A model generated the notes under the pieces. The model worked only from the letters and a program-made list of their open reading frames with translations. It made no database searches and was not told the DNA's origin. Below, piece by piece: positions 7,615-15,282 of a stretch of DNA of 19,628 nucleotides (positions are counted from its first letter, which is position 1; every line of letters begins with the position of its first letter). The position numbers were made by a program, and so were the translations under genes. The stretch is from Collinsella sp. (lineage in GTDB: Bacteria > Actinomycetota > Coriobacteriia > Coriobacteriales > Coriobacteriaceae): the NCBI GenBank assembly GCA_018373675.1, contig JAHAGQ010000030.1:1-19628 (forward strand). The letters are read 5' to 3'.

Positions 7615-9006
7615 CTACACCGTCAACGGCGCCGGCTCATGTGGCTCGCCGTTCAACTCAACGATGACCTGCGTTCCCACGCCCTCCTGGGACTTCACGC
7701 GCATACCAGAATCTTCTCCGTAAAAGAAATGGATGCGCTGAAGCACGTTGAAGAGCGCCAGGCCGCAACCTCGCTTGACGGAGCCGTCGGCGGTAATGCT
7801 CTCGGGTTCCTCTCGGCGATGCTGCTCAAACAGATGCGCGCAGACTTCTTCGCTCATCCCGATGCCGTCATCTTCGACGATGATCTCCAAGCCGTCATCG
7901 GTCTCAAAAGCCCTAACACGAATAGAAAGCGGCTCGATCTCGCGCTGCGCATGCTTGATGCAGTTTTCGAGCAGCGGCTGCAAGATAAACGGCGGTACCA
8001 GGCTGTCGCGCACCTCAAAGTCGATGTCGACCGAAACGCGCAGACGGCCGTCGCCATACCGGGCCTGCATAAGATTGATATAACGAGTGCCCTGTTCCAC
8101 CTCGTGCTCGAGCGTGGTGAGCGTATCGGAGTCAGAAAGCGTCTGACGATAGTAGTTGGAAAAGTCGATCAGCAGCGATCGCGCCTTGTCGGGCTCGGTT
8201 CGAACGAGCGACACGATCGTGCTAATGGTATTGAATAGAAAATGCGGGTCGACCTGCGACTGCAGGGCGCGAAGCTCAACGCGGGCCGTAAGCTCGTCCT
8301 GGCGCTCGAGCTCAAAGCTGGCGAGCTGCGTGGAAATTAGGTCGGCAAAACCCGAGGCAAGGGCCGTCTGGCGCATATCAATGCTGCTCAGGCGGGGATA
8401 GTACAGCTCGAGTGTGCCCACGCAATGCCCGCGCACGGTAAGCGGCGCGACAATGCCGGCGCGCAGGCGGGGAAAATAACCGCCCGTCTCATTGGAGGTG
8501 TCGCGCGAAAACACGCTCTGCTCGCCCGTCTCAATCACACTGAGCGTGGTCTTGAGCACGACCGGGGTTCCGGCGGGACACCTTGTCGAATCCTCGCCCC
8601 AACTTGCCAACACCTGCTTGCCGTCGGTAAAGCAGATGGCAGAGGCGATGGTCTCGGACAGGATAATTTTAGAAGCACCCAGGGCAGCTTCGGGCGTAAG
8701 GCCACGCGATGTATAGGCGAATATTTTTGATGCGATGGCAAGCGTACGGTCGGTTGCGCTCGATGTGAGGTCGTCGGGGACCACAAAGACATACGAGAAA
8801 AAGAAGCACAGCATGACCATGCCGGCAATAACGACAACGCCCGGAACGGGATTGGGGTTATCGGTTAAATCCCAGATAAGCAGCAGGATAAGCGCCGGAA
8901 CGACAACACCGAGCAGGATGGCCCGGACCACATGCTGGGCCGTACGAAAGACCTTGGTAGAGTTGTAGCTCTTGCCCAGAATCAGCCTGTTTAAATCCAC
9001 CGTCAT
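7615..9006 (-). CDS. Sensor histidine kinase, LytS/YehU-type core (module 2)
   Basis: A 463-residue sensor kinase with the same layout as the kinase at 1612-2955. It has two hydrophobic segments near residues 27-46 and 54-76, a GAF-like region at about 85-235, phosphoacceptor His255 in VDPHFLFNT, and a HATPase domain with Asn348 (QPLLENCIKH) and EDDGIG near 378-383. The LytS-type multi-helix sensor domain is absent. The start is uncertain: AAAAGGGG directly abuts the ATG at 9006 with no spacing, whereas GTG at codon 3 (9000) would have a normal six-base spacing, giving a protein two residues shorter. It is followed by its LytTR regulator. The ligand is unknown; since both sensors share a GAF core, they may detect related cytoplasmic molecules. 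Confidence 0.88.
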   Translation of the reverse strand: MTVDLNRLILGKSYNSTKVFRTAQHVVRAILLGVVVPALILLLIWDLTDNPNPVPGVVVIAGMVMLCFFFSYVFVVPDDLTSSATDRTLAIASKIFAYTSRGLTPEAALGASKIILSETIASAICFTDGKQVLASWGEDSTRCPAGTPVVLKTTLSVIETGEQSVFSRDTSNETGGYFPRLRAGIVAPLTVRGHCVGTLELYYPRLSSIDMRQTALASGFADLISTQLASFELERQDELTARVELRALQSQVDPHFLFNTISTIVSLVRTEPDKARSLLIDFSNYYRQTLSDSDTLTTLEHEVEQGTRYINLMQARYGDGRLRVSVDIDFEVRDSLVPPFILQPLLENCIKHAQREIEPLSIRVRAFETDDGLEIIVEDDGIGMSEEVCAHLFEQHRREEPESITADGSVKRGCGLALFNVLQRIHFFYGEDSGMRVKSQEGVGTQVIVELNGEPHEPAPLTV

Positions 9007-9036
9007 CCCCTTTTATCTATCGCACCCATAGCAATA

Positions 9037-9060
9037 AAGAGGGCCGCAAGCGACCCTCTC
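9037..9060 (-). terminator. Terminator after the amidohydrolase gene
   Basis: AGAGGGCCGC (9038-9047) pairs with GCGACCCTCT (9050-9059) with one mismatch around a two-base loop. On the minus strand it is followed by TTATTGC, a short and imperfect T-run. It separates the amidohydrolase (stop at 9118) from the second sensor kinase. A small palindrome, ATTGCAT-T-ATGCAAT, lies beside it at 9062-9076. Confidence 0.65.
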
Positions 9061-9117
9061 CATTGCATTATGCAATCAAATACTGTGTTTTACATCCAGT
9101 CGTCGATGAACGGTAGT

Positions 9118-10395
9118 TTAGGCGCTGTATTTGTTGGCCTCGCCAAAGGTGCCAGCCTCGACGATCCAGCCGTCCTTCATGATGACGTCCATGTTGTCGG
9201 TGTTGAGCACGTGGATGTCGGCGGCGACGTCACCGTTGACGACCAGCAGGTCGGCGCACTTGCCGGCCTCGATGGAACCGGTCTCGTCCTCGATGTGGCA
9301 CATCTTGGCACCGTTGAGGGTGGCGCAGGTGATGGTCTCGACCGGGGTGAAGCCGATCTTGTCGACGAACTCGTACATCTCCTCGATGGAGCAGGTGCCG
9401 TACGGGGTGACGAAGGAGAAGGAGTCGGAGCCGATCGTCATGACGACGCCGCGCTTCTTGGCCTCGCGCAGGCAGTCGTAGTTGCGCTGCAGCTCCTTCT
9501 CGACCAGGGTGCCCTCGTACTTGTCGTGCAGCTCGGGGACGTAGACGGGCGGATAGGTGGCGTACCAGGTGGGCAGGAAGGCGATCGTCGGGGTGAAGAA
9601 GGTGCCCTGCTCGGCCATGAGGTCCATGGTGCGCTCATCGATATCAAAACCGTGAATCAGCTGCTCGCAGCCAAAGCGAACGGAATCGTAGGCAGCGGCG
9701 TGGTTGTTGTAGCAGTGGCTCCACACGGGGATGCCGACCATCTTTGCCTCGTCGACCACGGCCTGGATCTCCTCGGAGCAGTAGTGCTGGTCGCGACCGG
9801 AGTCCCAGCGCCAGATGCCGCCACCGGTAGCCCAGATCTTGATGGCATCGGGGTTCTCGCGCAGGCGACGACGGACGGCCTTGCGCAGATCCCAAGGACC
9901 GTCGACCTGGTCGCCCCAGGGATGGGATTCCTTGTTGAGCTCCTGGGTGCAGTGGTGAGAGTCACCGTGGCCGGCAACGCGGCAGAAACCGAGGCCGGTG
10001 GCCAGAACGCGCGGGCCCTTAAAGACGCCCTTGTCGATGCAGTCACGGATCTGGATACCAAAGCGGCCGATCTCGCAGACGGTGGTGAGGCCGTGGGTGA
10101 GGCAGTCGTAGGCCTGCTTGACGGCGACGGCCTGCTTCTCGAGGAGCGGCTGCATGACCCAATCGGTATCATCGTCGGTCAGGTTGCCCGAGAAGTGCAG
10201 ATGGGTGTCGATCAGGCCGGGAAGGACGGTCTTGCCGGCGGCGTCGATGACCTCAACGCCCTCGGGAAGGTCCTGCATAGCGCCGGCGTACTCGATCTTG
10301 CCGTTGTCGTCGACGAGAACGAGGGAGTTCTCGACCGGCTCGGCACCGGTACCGTCGATGAGCTTGCCGCCAACGATTGCATACTTAGTGGACAT
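9118..10395 (-). CDS. Metal-dependent amidohydrolase (imidazolonepropionase/prolidase-like)
   Basis: A 425-residue amidohydrolase-superfamily enzyme. The metal centre is readable: DTHLHF (His65, His67) on strand 1, a candidate carboxylated lysine in AIKIWATGG (Lys186), His227 in VWSHCYN, His248 in LIHGFD and Asp324 in IGSDSF. N- and C-terminal segments form the usual beta-sandwich. Relatives hydrolyse cyclic amides, dipeptides (Xaa-Pro, Xaa-Arg types) or imidazolonepropionate; the substrate here cannot be fixed. There is no signal peptide. The ATG at 10395 follows a strong AGGAGG. It lies 131 bp downstream of an APC amino acid permease on the same strand, so hydrolysis of the imported compound is a reasonable inference. 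No histidine-degradation genes (hutH, hutU) are nearby, which argues against a standard HutI role. Confidence 0.85.
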   Translation of the reverse strand: MSTKYAIVGGKLIDGTGAEPVENSLVLVDDNGKIEYAGAMQDLPEGVEVIDAAGKTVLPGLIDTHLHFSGNLTDDDTDWVMQPLLEKQAVAVKQAYDCLTHGLTTVCEIGRFGIQIRDCIDKGVFKGPRVLATGLGFCRVAGHGDSHHCTQELNKESHPWGDQVDGPWDLRKAVRRRLRENPDAIKIWATGGGIWRWDSGRDQHYCSEEIQAVVDEAKMVGIPVWSHCYNNHAAAYDSVRFGCEQLIHGFDIDERTMDLMAEQGTFFTPTIAFLPTWYATYPPVYVPELHDKYEGTLVEKELQRNYDCLREAKKRGVVMTIGSDSFSFVTPYGTCSIEEMYEFVDKIGFTPVETITCATLNGAKMCHIEDETGSIEAGKCADLLVVNGDVAADIHVLNTDNMDVIMKDGWIVEAGTFGEANKYSA

Positions 10396-10425
10396 GGTTC
10401 CTCCTTATGGATCCATATAGTGGGC

Positions 10426-10520
10426 GAGGCCGTGTTGGGTTAAGGCCTCACAAAGCTACCCAAGTGGTGCCGGGTTCGGTGCGCGGGAGAGAGGATTCCG
10501 CGCACCCGATCCGCCCCGGC
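10426..10520 (-). other. Structured intercistronic region between permease and amidohydrolase
   Basis: Starting seven bases after the permease stop, GCCGGG (10469-10474) pairs with CCCGGC (10515-10520), enclosing a perfect nine-base stem GGTGCGCGG / CCGCGCACC (10478-10486, 10498-10506). A second hairpin, GAGGCC / GGCCTC (10426-10431, 10444-10449), and a 12-bp palindrome TATGGATCCATA (10406-10417) precede the amidohydrolase RBS. No T-run follows, so it is not a standard terminator. It may tune expression of the second gene or protect the mRNA end. Confidence 0.6.
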
Positions 10521-10526
10521 TAGGCG

Positions 10527-11978
10527 TTACTTTTTGCGGGAATTGGTGAAAGCCATGAGGGCCAGGCCAATAGCCAACCAGCCGATCACGATGCTCCACT
10601 CCACCATGTTGAGGGAGGCGGGAGAGAACGGAATCACGAGCAGGCCGATGATGATGGCGCAGGCAGCGATAGCGAGGCCAATACCAAACTTGCCGCCGGG
10701 CACCTCGTAGGGACGAGGCAGGTCGGGCTCGGTGAAGCGCATGCGCAGGCAGGCGAGGGCGACCATACCGCAGGAGAAGATGAAGGCGAGAGCCGACACG
10801 TTGGTCAGGGGGATGAGCATGTTCTTGCCCAGGAACGGACCGATGACGGTGATGACGCCCAGAACGACGCAGGCGAGCTTGGGAGCGCCGGACTTGGGGT
10901 CGACCTCGGCGAACTTCTCGGGCAGCTGGCCCTTACGGCCCATGGCGAGCATGATGCGGCTCGTGGCGCCGTAGAAGGAGTTCATCGGGCCCATGGGTCC
11001 AAGCGTGGCGATGACGAGCATGGCCAGGTACAGGAGCATGTTGATACCCTTGAGGCAGGCAAGCGCGGGAACCGGGCTCTTAACAAACTCATGCCAGTCG
11101 AGGATGGTGCCGAACGAGTAGATGCAGACCATGTAGAAGCCGCCGGCGGCCAGCAGGGCCAGGGAGATGATCTTGCCGAACTTGTTCCAGTTGAGGCCCT
11201 CGGCTGCTTCCTCAGCCTGCTGAGGAATGGTGTCGAAACCGGCGTAGAAGAACGGGGTCAGAACCAGGACCGACACGATGCCGGCGAACAGGCTGGCACC
11301 CTCGGTAGCGGCCTTGCCGCCGCCAGCGCCGGTGACCTGGGAGAACACGGGCATGGCATTGTCCGGCGAGCCGGTGAACAGCGAGACGCCCATGGCGAGC
11401 AGCATACCGCAGAGCAGAGCCTTGGTCAGGAAGGCCTGGAGCTTGGCGGCCGAGCTGGCGCCGCGGAAGTTGAGGAAGATGACGTAGGCTGCGAAGCCGA
11501 GCGCGATCAGCGTCGGGAACAGGTAAACGTCGGCGCCCAGGATGGTGTAGAGCTTGACGGCGCGCAGCCACTCAAGACCGGGCAGGCTGCCGAACATCTC
11601 GGACACGAGGGTCGAAATGGCGATGGCCTCCCACGGGCACAGGATACCGTTGCCCAGGGCCAAAAGCCAACCGGTGATGTAGCTCAGCGTACGGCCAAAG
11701 CTACGATCGACATACTCGACGATGCCGCCCGAGATGGGGATAGCAGCCGTGAGCTCACCGAAAACAGCTCCGACGGGCACGAGGAAGATTGCACCCAAGA
11801 GGAATGCGATCATAGCGGGAACGGGACCGCCGCCCACGACCATCCAGTCGCCGACCTGCAGAACCCAACCGGTACCGATGATGGCACCGAAACCGATGGT
11901 GAAGAAGTTCCAGAGCGAAAGCGTTTTCTTCATGCCGCCGTTATCCTCAACTGCAACTTCTGCGTTCTTGTCCGCCAT
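10527..11978 (-). CDS. APC-family amino acid permease
   Basis: A 483-residue membrane protein with about twelve hydrophobic segments. The first helix carries the APC hallmark in FTIGFGAIIGTGWVLQVGDW (about residues 26-45), the unwound glycine-rich substrate site of LeuT-fold transporters. A second typical segment is TPFFYAGFDTIPQQAEE, the helix-6 region. It should import an amino acid or amine together with H+ or Na+; the substrate is not predictable. I chose ATG 11978 because GGAGGGG lies four bases upstream; a start 39 bases earlier lacks a site. The amidohydrolase follows downstream on the same strand, suggesting an uptake-and-hydrolysis pair. A long palindrome-rich leader lies upstream. 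Confidence 0.9.
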   Translation of the reverse strand: MADKNAEVAVEDNGGMKKTLSLWNFFTIGFGAIIGTGWVLQVGDWMVVGGGPVPAMIAFLLGAIFLVPVGAVFGELTAAIPISGGIVEYVDRSFGRTLSYITGWLLALGNGILCPWEAIAISTLVSEMFGSLPGLEWLRAVKLYTILGADVYLFPTLIALGFAAYVIFLNFRGASSAAKLQAFLTKALLCGMLLAMGVSLFTGSPDNAMPVFSQVTGAGGGKAATEGASLFAGIVSVLVLTPFFYAGFDTIPQQAEEAAEGLNWNKFGKIISLALLAAGGFYMVCIYSFGTILDWHEFVKSPVPALACLKGINMLLYLAMLVIATLGPMGPMNSFYGATSRIMLAMGRKGQLPEKFAEVDPKSGAPKLACVVLGVITVIGPFLGKNMLIPLTNVSALAFIFSCGMVALACLRMRFTEPDLPRPYEVPGGKFGIGLAIAACAIIIGLLVIPFSPASLNMVEWSIVIGWLAIGLALMAFTNSRKK

Positions 11979-12338
11979 TGTTCCCCTCCTTTCCTTTTTG
12001 ACGCCCCTTGACGTCACCCCTTGCGCGGTCTGTTTTGCCGCGCTCTTTTATTTCGTGGCTTTAAGATACGGCCTTGGCGCAGCAGCTCCGCTTGTAGCTC
12101 GACCGAAGGCAGAACTGCAAAACGAGCGGCGCCGTTTTTGGGACGAACGGCACGGTTTGCCGTTCATTGTTGCCGCCCGTCCGACGGGCGTACGCTCATC
12201 GGACGCATATAGAGTTGTTTTTGAGGCCGTGTGTTTTGCGCCTTTCATACCGTTTACCGAGCTTTTGACGCACAGGCCCATTTGTTGCACATCTTTTTTG
12301 TAGGATAGACAGGTTATACATGAGACAAGGCGGTACGA
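11979..12338. promoter_or_regulatory. Divergent, palindrome-rich control region
   Basis: This 360-bp stretch separates the minus-strand permease from the plus-strand peptidase and contains no gene I can support. It holds TGACGTCA (12009-12016) flanked by direct CCCCTTG repeats (12004-12010, 12017-12023); the stem GCGCGG/CCGCGC (12023-12028, 12038-12043), followed on the plus strand by TCTTTTATTT like a terminator; GAACGGCA/TGCCGTTC (12145-12152, 12158-12165); and the palindrome CGCCCGTC-C-GACGGGCG (12174-12190). A possible permease promoter on the minus strand is TTGCAG-18-TACAAG (about 12092-12121). The palindromes may be operators or leader hairpins. Confidence 0.5.
12315..12320 (+). promoter_or_regulatory. 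Candidate -10 box for the C39 peptidase gene
   Basis: TATACA lies 19 bases before the ATG at 12339 and is preceded by a T-run (CTTTTTT, 12292-12298) in place of a clear -35 hexamer. This would give a very short leader that still includes the AAGGCGG ribosome binding site. Confidence 0.3.
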
Positions 12339-13373
12339 ATGGCATACGGATACAACGACGGTGATCAACGGCGACAAAGCGTTCGCCTTGCTGGCCGTAC
12401 CACGCCGACGCCCAGAAGTGCCACGAGCAGCAATCCGCAACGTCCTCAAGAGCAACCCAGGCCTTCGTCTCGGCAGCAGGCAAGCAGAACGCGGCAGAGT
12501 GGCCGTCTGAGCACGGGCACAAGCGCGCAGCAAGATAGCCGCTTGGGCGCGCGCACTCGACAGCGTCAGGCCGAGGTTCCGCAACTGCGCCGCAACGGCG
12601 CACGTCAGCCCGGCATCCATATCAACCGCTTCTTTTCGCATCCCCAAGGCGGACGCGACGGCAAGCCCTACCGCTCGACATCGCACGCGAATGCCCCCGC
12701 CCTGCCGGCTCGTCGACTTCGCCTCGCACTGTGCTCTATCCTTACCTGTCTGGTCTTTGTGCTTATGAGCTCCTGTATGTCCCACGGGTCGGCCGGTCTC
12801 GAGCCCACCGCCGAGGACAAGCTGCTCAAGGCCCCCGTCGCACCCGGTTATTCTTTCGCCTTTTCGACCCCACGCTCGCAATGGCAAGCCGGCACGATGC
12901 CCCATATCTATCAGATCGACCCTGCGTGGTCGGAGCTGCCTTACGCCGGCGGCACCATCCGCCAAAATGCCTGCGGGCCCACGTGCCTCACCATGGTCTA
13001 CATCTTTAAGACGGGACGCACCAATATGACCCCCGTCGATATGTGCGCGCTTTCCGAGGCGGGCAATTACGCCCCCACCGGCGCAACCGAATGGTCGTTT
13101 ATGACGAGCGGCGCATGGCAGTTGGGACTTAACGGAACGGAGCTCCATAACGATCGCGACTCTATGACTCAGGCGCTGCGTTCGGGAGCGCCCGTCATCG
13201 CCGCCGTTCGGCCGGGCACCTTTACCAACGTGGGCCACTACATTGTACTTTACGGTATTGACGACGCCGACCAGATTGAAGTCTTCGATCCCAACTCGGC
13301 CAGCCGCAGCGCCCGACGCTGGGGCGTCGTAGAGGTCCTCAACGAAGTCGAAGCCATGTGGGCCTACTACTAG
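12339..13373 (+). CDS. Membrane-anchored C39-like cysteine peptidase with basic N-terminal tail
   Basis: A 344-residue protein and the only plus-strand gene here. Residues 1-125 are a low-complexity, strongly basic tail rich in Arg, Gln, Ser, Thr and Pro. A single hydrophobic segment at about 127-145 (LALCSILTCLVFVLM) is followed by SSC, which loosely resembles a lipobox but lacks the usual residue at -3. The extracytoplasmic part is a Peptidase_C39_2-like domain: Cys212 in QNACGPTC, His300 in VGHYIVLYG and Asp317 in FDPNS form the expected papain-like triad. Family members cleave peptides or cell-surface substrates; the target is unknown. The ATG at 12339 follows AAGGCGG by five bases, and there is no internal Met before the membrane segment, which supports the long form. 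It converges with the beta-glucoside operon across a repeat-filled gap. Confidence 0.82.
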   Translation: MAYGYNDGDQRRQSVRLAGRTTPTPRSATSSNPQRPQEQPRPSSRQQASRTRQSGRLSTGTSAQQDSRLGARTRQRQAEVPQLRRNGARQPGIHINRFFSHPQGGRDGKPYRSTSHANAPALPARRLRLALCSILTCLVFVLMSSCMSHGSAGLEPTAEDKLLKAPVAPGYSFAFSTPRSQWQAGTMPHIYQIDPAWSELPYAGGTIRQNACGPTCLTMVYIFKTGRTNMTPVDMCALSEAGNYAPTGATEWSFMTSGAWQLGLNGTELHNDRDSMTQALRSGAPVIAAVRPGTFTNVGHYIVLYGIDDADQIEVFDPNSASRSARRWGVVEVLNEVEAMWAYY

Positions 13374-13374
13374 T

Positions 13375-13415
13375 CATTGGGCACTCATTGGGGACAGACT
13401 TAAATGAGTGGTCGT
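13375..13415. repeat. 41-bp dispersed repeat, copy 1
   Basis: This unit matches 19490-19530 at 39 of 41 positions and starts two bases after the stop codon of the C39 peptidase. It holds a direct duplication of CATTGGG (13375, 13386) and the core GGGGACAGACTTAAATGAGT. ACTCATT (13383-13389) and AATGAGT (13403-13409) can form a hairpin with a 13-nt loop. Confidence 0.85.
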
Positions 13416-13416
13416 C

Positions 13417-13721
13417 GGGGACAGTCTTACGGACGCCGGCCGAGAGCAGACGAAAAGGGCCATCCCGAACTGCTTGGAACTGCCAGCACGGAAAGCGCAT
13501 CCTGCTTTGGGGCCCAATAGCGGGATGCGCTTTCCGTTAGCGGCCCGTTTGGGAAACTAGGGACCGCTTTTCGACAAAAATCCGGGATGCATTTTCCGAT
13601 TGAGGGCCTCAAGGGAAACCGCACCCCATGTTGGACGCTCATTCTGGGATGTGCTTTCCGCAGTTGATCGATGCGGCCTTTAAGGACTGTCCCAAGCTGC
13701 CGGCAGGAAAGGAACGTCCCC
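13417..13721. repeat. REP-like repeat cluster in a convergent gap
   Basis: The 453-bp gap between the convergent C39 gene and the GH1 gene has no credible gene. It contains a perfect 14-base inverted repeat CGGAAAGCGCATCC / GGATGCGCTTTCCG (13489-13502, 13523-13536) and two further direct copies of the same motif, CGGGATGCATTTTCCG (13583-13598) and TGGGATGTGCTTTCCG (13645-13660). The ends carry similar sequences in opposite orientation: GGGGACAGTCTTA (13417-13429) and TTAAGGACTGTCCC (13680-13693). A related GGAACGTCCCC follows at 13711-13721. This resembles a REP/BIME-type or decayed MITE-type element. Confidence 0.65.
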
Positions 13722-13776
13722 AAGTGCCGGGTTTCCGCAGCCTGCAATGCTCCTCATGAACAGCCGCCTCAATAAC

Positions 13777-13810
13777 AAAAGCCCCCGCGGCCGAAGCGGA
13801 CCGCGGGGGC
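13777..13810 (-). terminator. Terminator of the beta-glucoside PTS operon
   Basis: The perfect ten-base inverted repeat GCCCCCGCGG (13781-13790) / CCGCGGGGGC (13801-13810) has a ten-base loop. On the minus strand it is followed by TTTTGTTATTG. It lies 16 bases after the GH1 stop codon. Confidence 0.92.
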
Positions 13811-13826
13811 AACAGACCTGCAAGAG

Positions 13827-15281
13827 TTAACTCAAGTCCTCGCCATTTGATGCAATGACCTTTTGGTACCAGCAGAAGCTGTCCTTTCGGTAGCGATCGA
13901 ACGTGCCTTTGCCCATATCATCGGCATCAACATAAACAAAGCCATAGCGCTTCTTCATCTGCCCCGTCGAGGCCGACACCAAATCGATACAGCCCCACGG
14001 CGTGTATCCCATCAGGTCAACACCGTCCTCGACAATTGCATCGCGCAGCGCAAGAATATGCCTTCGCAGGTAATCAATATGATACGCATCGTGGACTTTG
14101 CCGTCTTCCAGCGCATCGAGTCCGCCCACACCGTTCTCGGCGATAAAGAGCGGAAGATGGTAACGATCGTGGTAGCCGGCAAGTGTCACGCGCAAACCCA
14201 GCGCATCGATCTGCCACTTCCAGGCAGTCTCTTTATCCTTGAGGTACGGATTGCGCAACGTCGGGAACACGTTGCCCTCCGCCTTCTCGGCGATCACCTG
14301 ATCATCGGCGCACACCAAGCGCGAGCAATAGTACGAGAACGAGATGAAGTCGACCGTATGCTCTGCCAGATACTCCGTATCGCCCGGCTCAAAGGGCACG
14401 TGAACACCCTCTTTCTCGAGTGCACGCAGCTTCCAAGCAGGATAGGCGCCCGCAGCCATCACGTCTGTGTAGAAGTAGCGGCCGCGGTCCTCCTCATACG
14501 CAAGCCATACGTCCTCGGGCGCACAACGGTACGGATAGGTCGCACCGGCAGCGACCATGCAACCCACCTTGTTTGCGGGATCGATCTTGTGCAGAATCTC
14601 GACAGCGCGAGCGCTCGCCATAAACATATGGTGCGAGAACGCCGCGGTCACGGCTGCACGGTCACGCTCATCCTCGAGCGTGACACCCGCGTTGAGATAG
14701 GACAGCGCCACGCTGTTGATCTCGTTGAACGTAAGCCAATAACGCACGAGGCCCTGGTACGCGCGTCCGACGGTCTCGACGTAGTGCGCATACCGCTCGA
14801 TCATCTCTCGGCTTTGCCAGCCACCATAGCGCTCGACCAGAGCCAACGGATAGTCGTAGTGCGACAGCGTCACAAGCGGCTCGATTCCATGCTCGCGCAG
14901 CGCCTTGAATACCTGACGGTAAAACTCCAAGCCCTCGCCGTTGGGCTCGGTCTCCATCCCTGTGGGAAAAATACGGCTCCAGCAAATTGAAAGACGCAGG
15001 CACTTAAAGCCCATTTCGGCAAAGAGCTCGACATCCTCGTGCCAATGATGGAAGAAGTCGTTGCCCCAGCGGCATGGATACAGCCTGTCCGGATCGTCCA
15101 CGGGCTTTTGCCTGCCAAACATTACATCCCAGCGGTCGGAACCCTGTGGGATCAGGTCGGAGTGCGACATGCCGCGGCCGCCCTCGTTCCAGCCCCCTTC
15201 GGCCTGGTTGGCGGCGAGGGCACCACCCCACAAAAAGCCCTCGGGCATACCGGCGGCAGACGTTCTGTCAAAGTAACTCAT
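13827..15281 (-). CDS. 6-phospho-beta-glucosidase (GH1)
   Basis: A 484-residue cytoplasmic glycoside hydrolase family 1 enzyme that splits 6-phospho-beta-glucosides delivered by the PTS. The acid/base is Glu187 in TFNEIN (NEIN instead of the common NEP) and the nucleophile Glu382 in IAENGVGG. Phosphate-recognition residues of the phospho-GH1 group are present: Ser436 in LVSAST, Lys444 and Tyr446 in MKKRYGFVYVD. The C-terminal YRKDSFCWYQKVIASNG segment is typical of BglA/BglH-type enzymes. I chose ATG 15281, one base after the IIC stop; an in-frame ATG at 15293 overlaps the IIC gene and has GAGG with no spacing. It is the last gene of the operon and is followed by a strong terminator. Confidence 0.93.
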   Translation of the reverse strand: MSYFDRTSAAGMPEGFLWGGALAANQAEGGWNEGGRGMSHSDLIPQGSDRWDVMFGRQKPVDDPDRLYPCRWGNDFFHHWHEDVELFAEMGFKCLRLSICWSRIFPTGMETEPNGEGLEFYRQVFKALREHGIEPLVTLSHYDYPLALVERYGGWQSREMIERYAHYVETVGRAYQGLVRYWLTFNEINSVALSYLNAGVTLEDERDRAAVTAAFSHHMFMASARAVEILHKIDPANKVGCMVAAGATYPYRCAPEDVWLAYEEDRGRYFYTDVMAAGAYPAWKLRALEKEGVHVPFEPGDTEYLAEHTVDFISFSYYCSRLVCADDQVIAEKAEGNVFPTLRNPYLKDKETAWKWQIDALGLRVTLAGYHDRYHLPLFIAENGVGGLDALEDGKVHDAYHIDYLRRHILALRDAIVEDGVDLMGYTPWGCIDLVSASTGQMKKRYGFVYVDADDMGKGTFDRYRKDSFCWYQKVIASNGEDLS

Positions 15282-15282
15282 G

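Noticed and set aside
9062..9076. ATTGCAT-T-ATGCAAT palindrome as an operator for the second sensor operon
   Set aside because: It is short, lies beside a terminator, and no second copy or matching promoter was found; the evidence is too thin for a feature.
12048..13238. A 396-codon open frame on the minus strand, antisense to the C39 peptidase
   Set aside because: The plus-strand frame has the C39 catalytic triad and a good RBS; the antisense frame is low-complexity and has no recognisable domain.
13489..13660. CRISPR array
   Set aside because: The motif copies are short, degenerate, irregularly spaced and partly inverted, with no cas genes.
13427..13747. A 106-codon minus-strand frame in the convergent gap
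   Set aside because: It runs straight across the inverted repeats and motif copies, has no RBS and has no recognisable domain.
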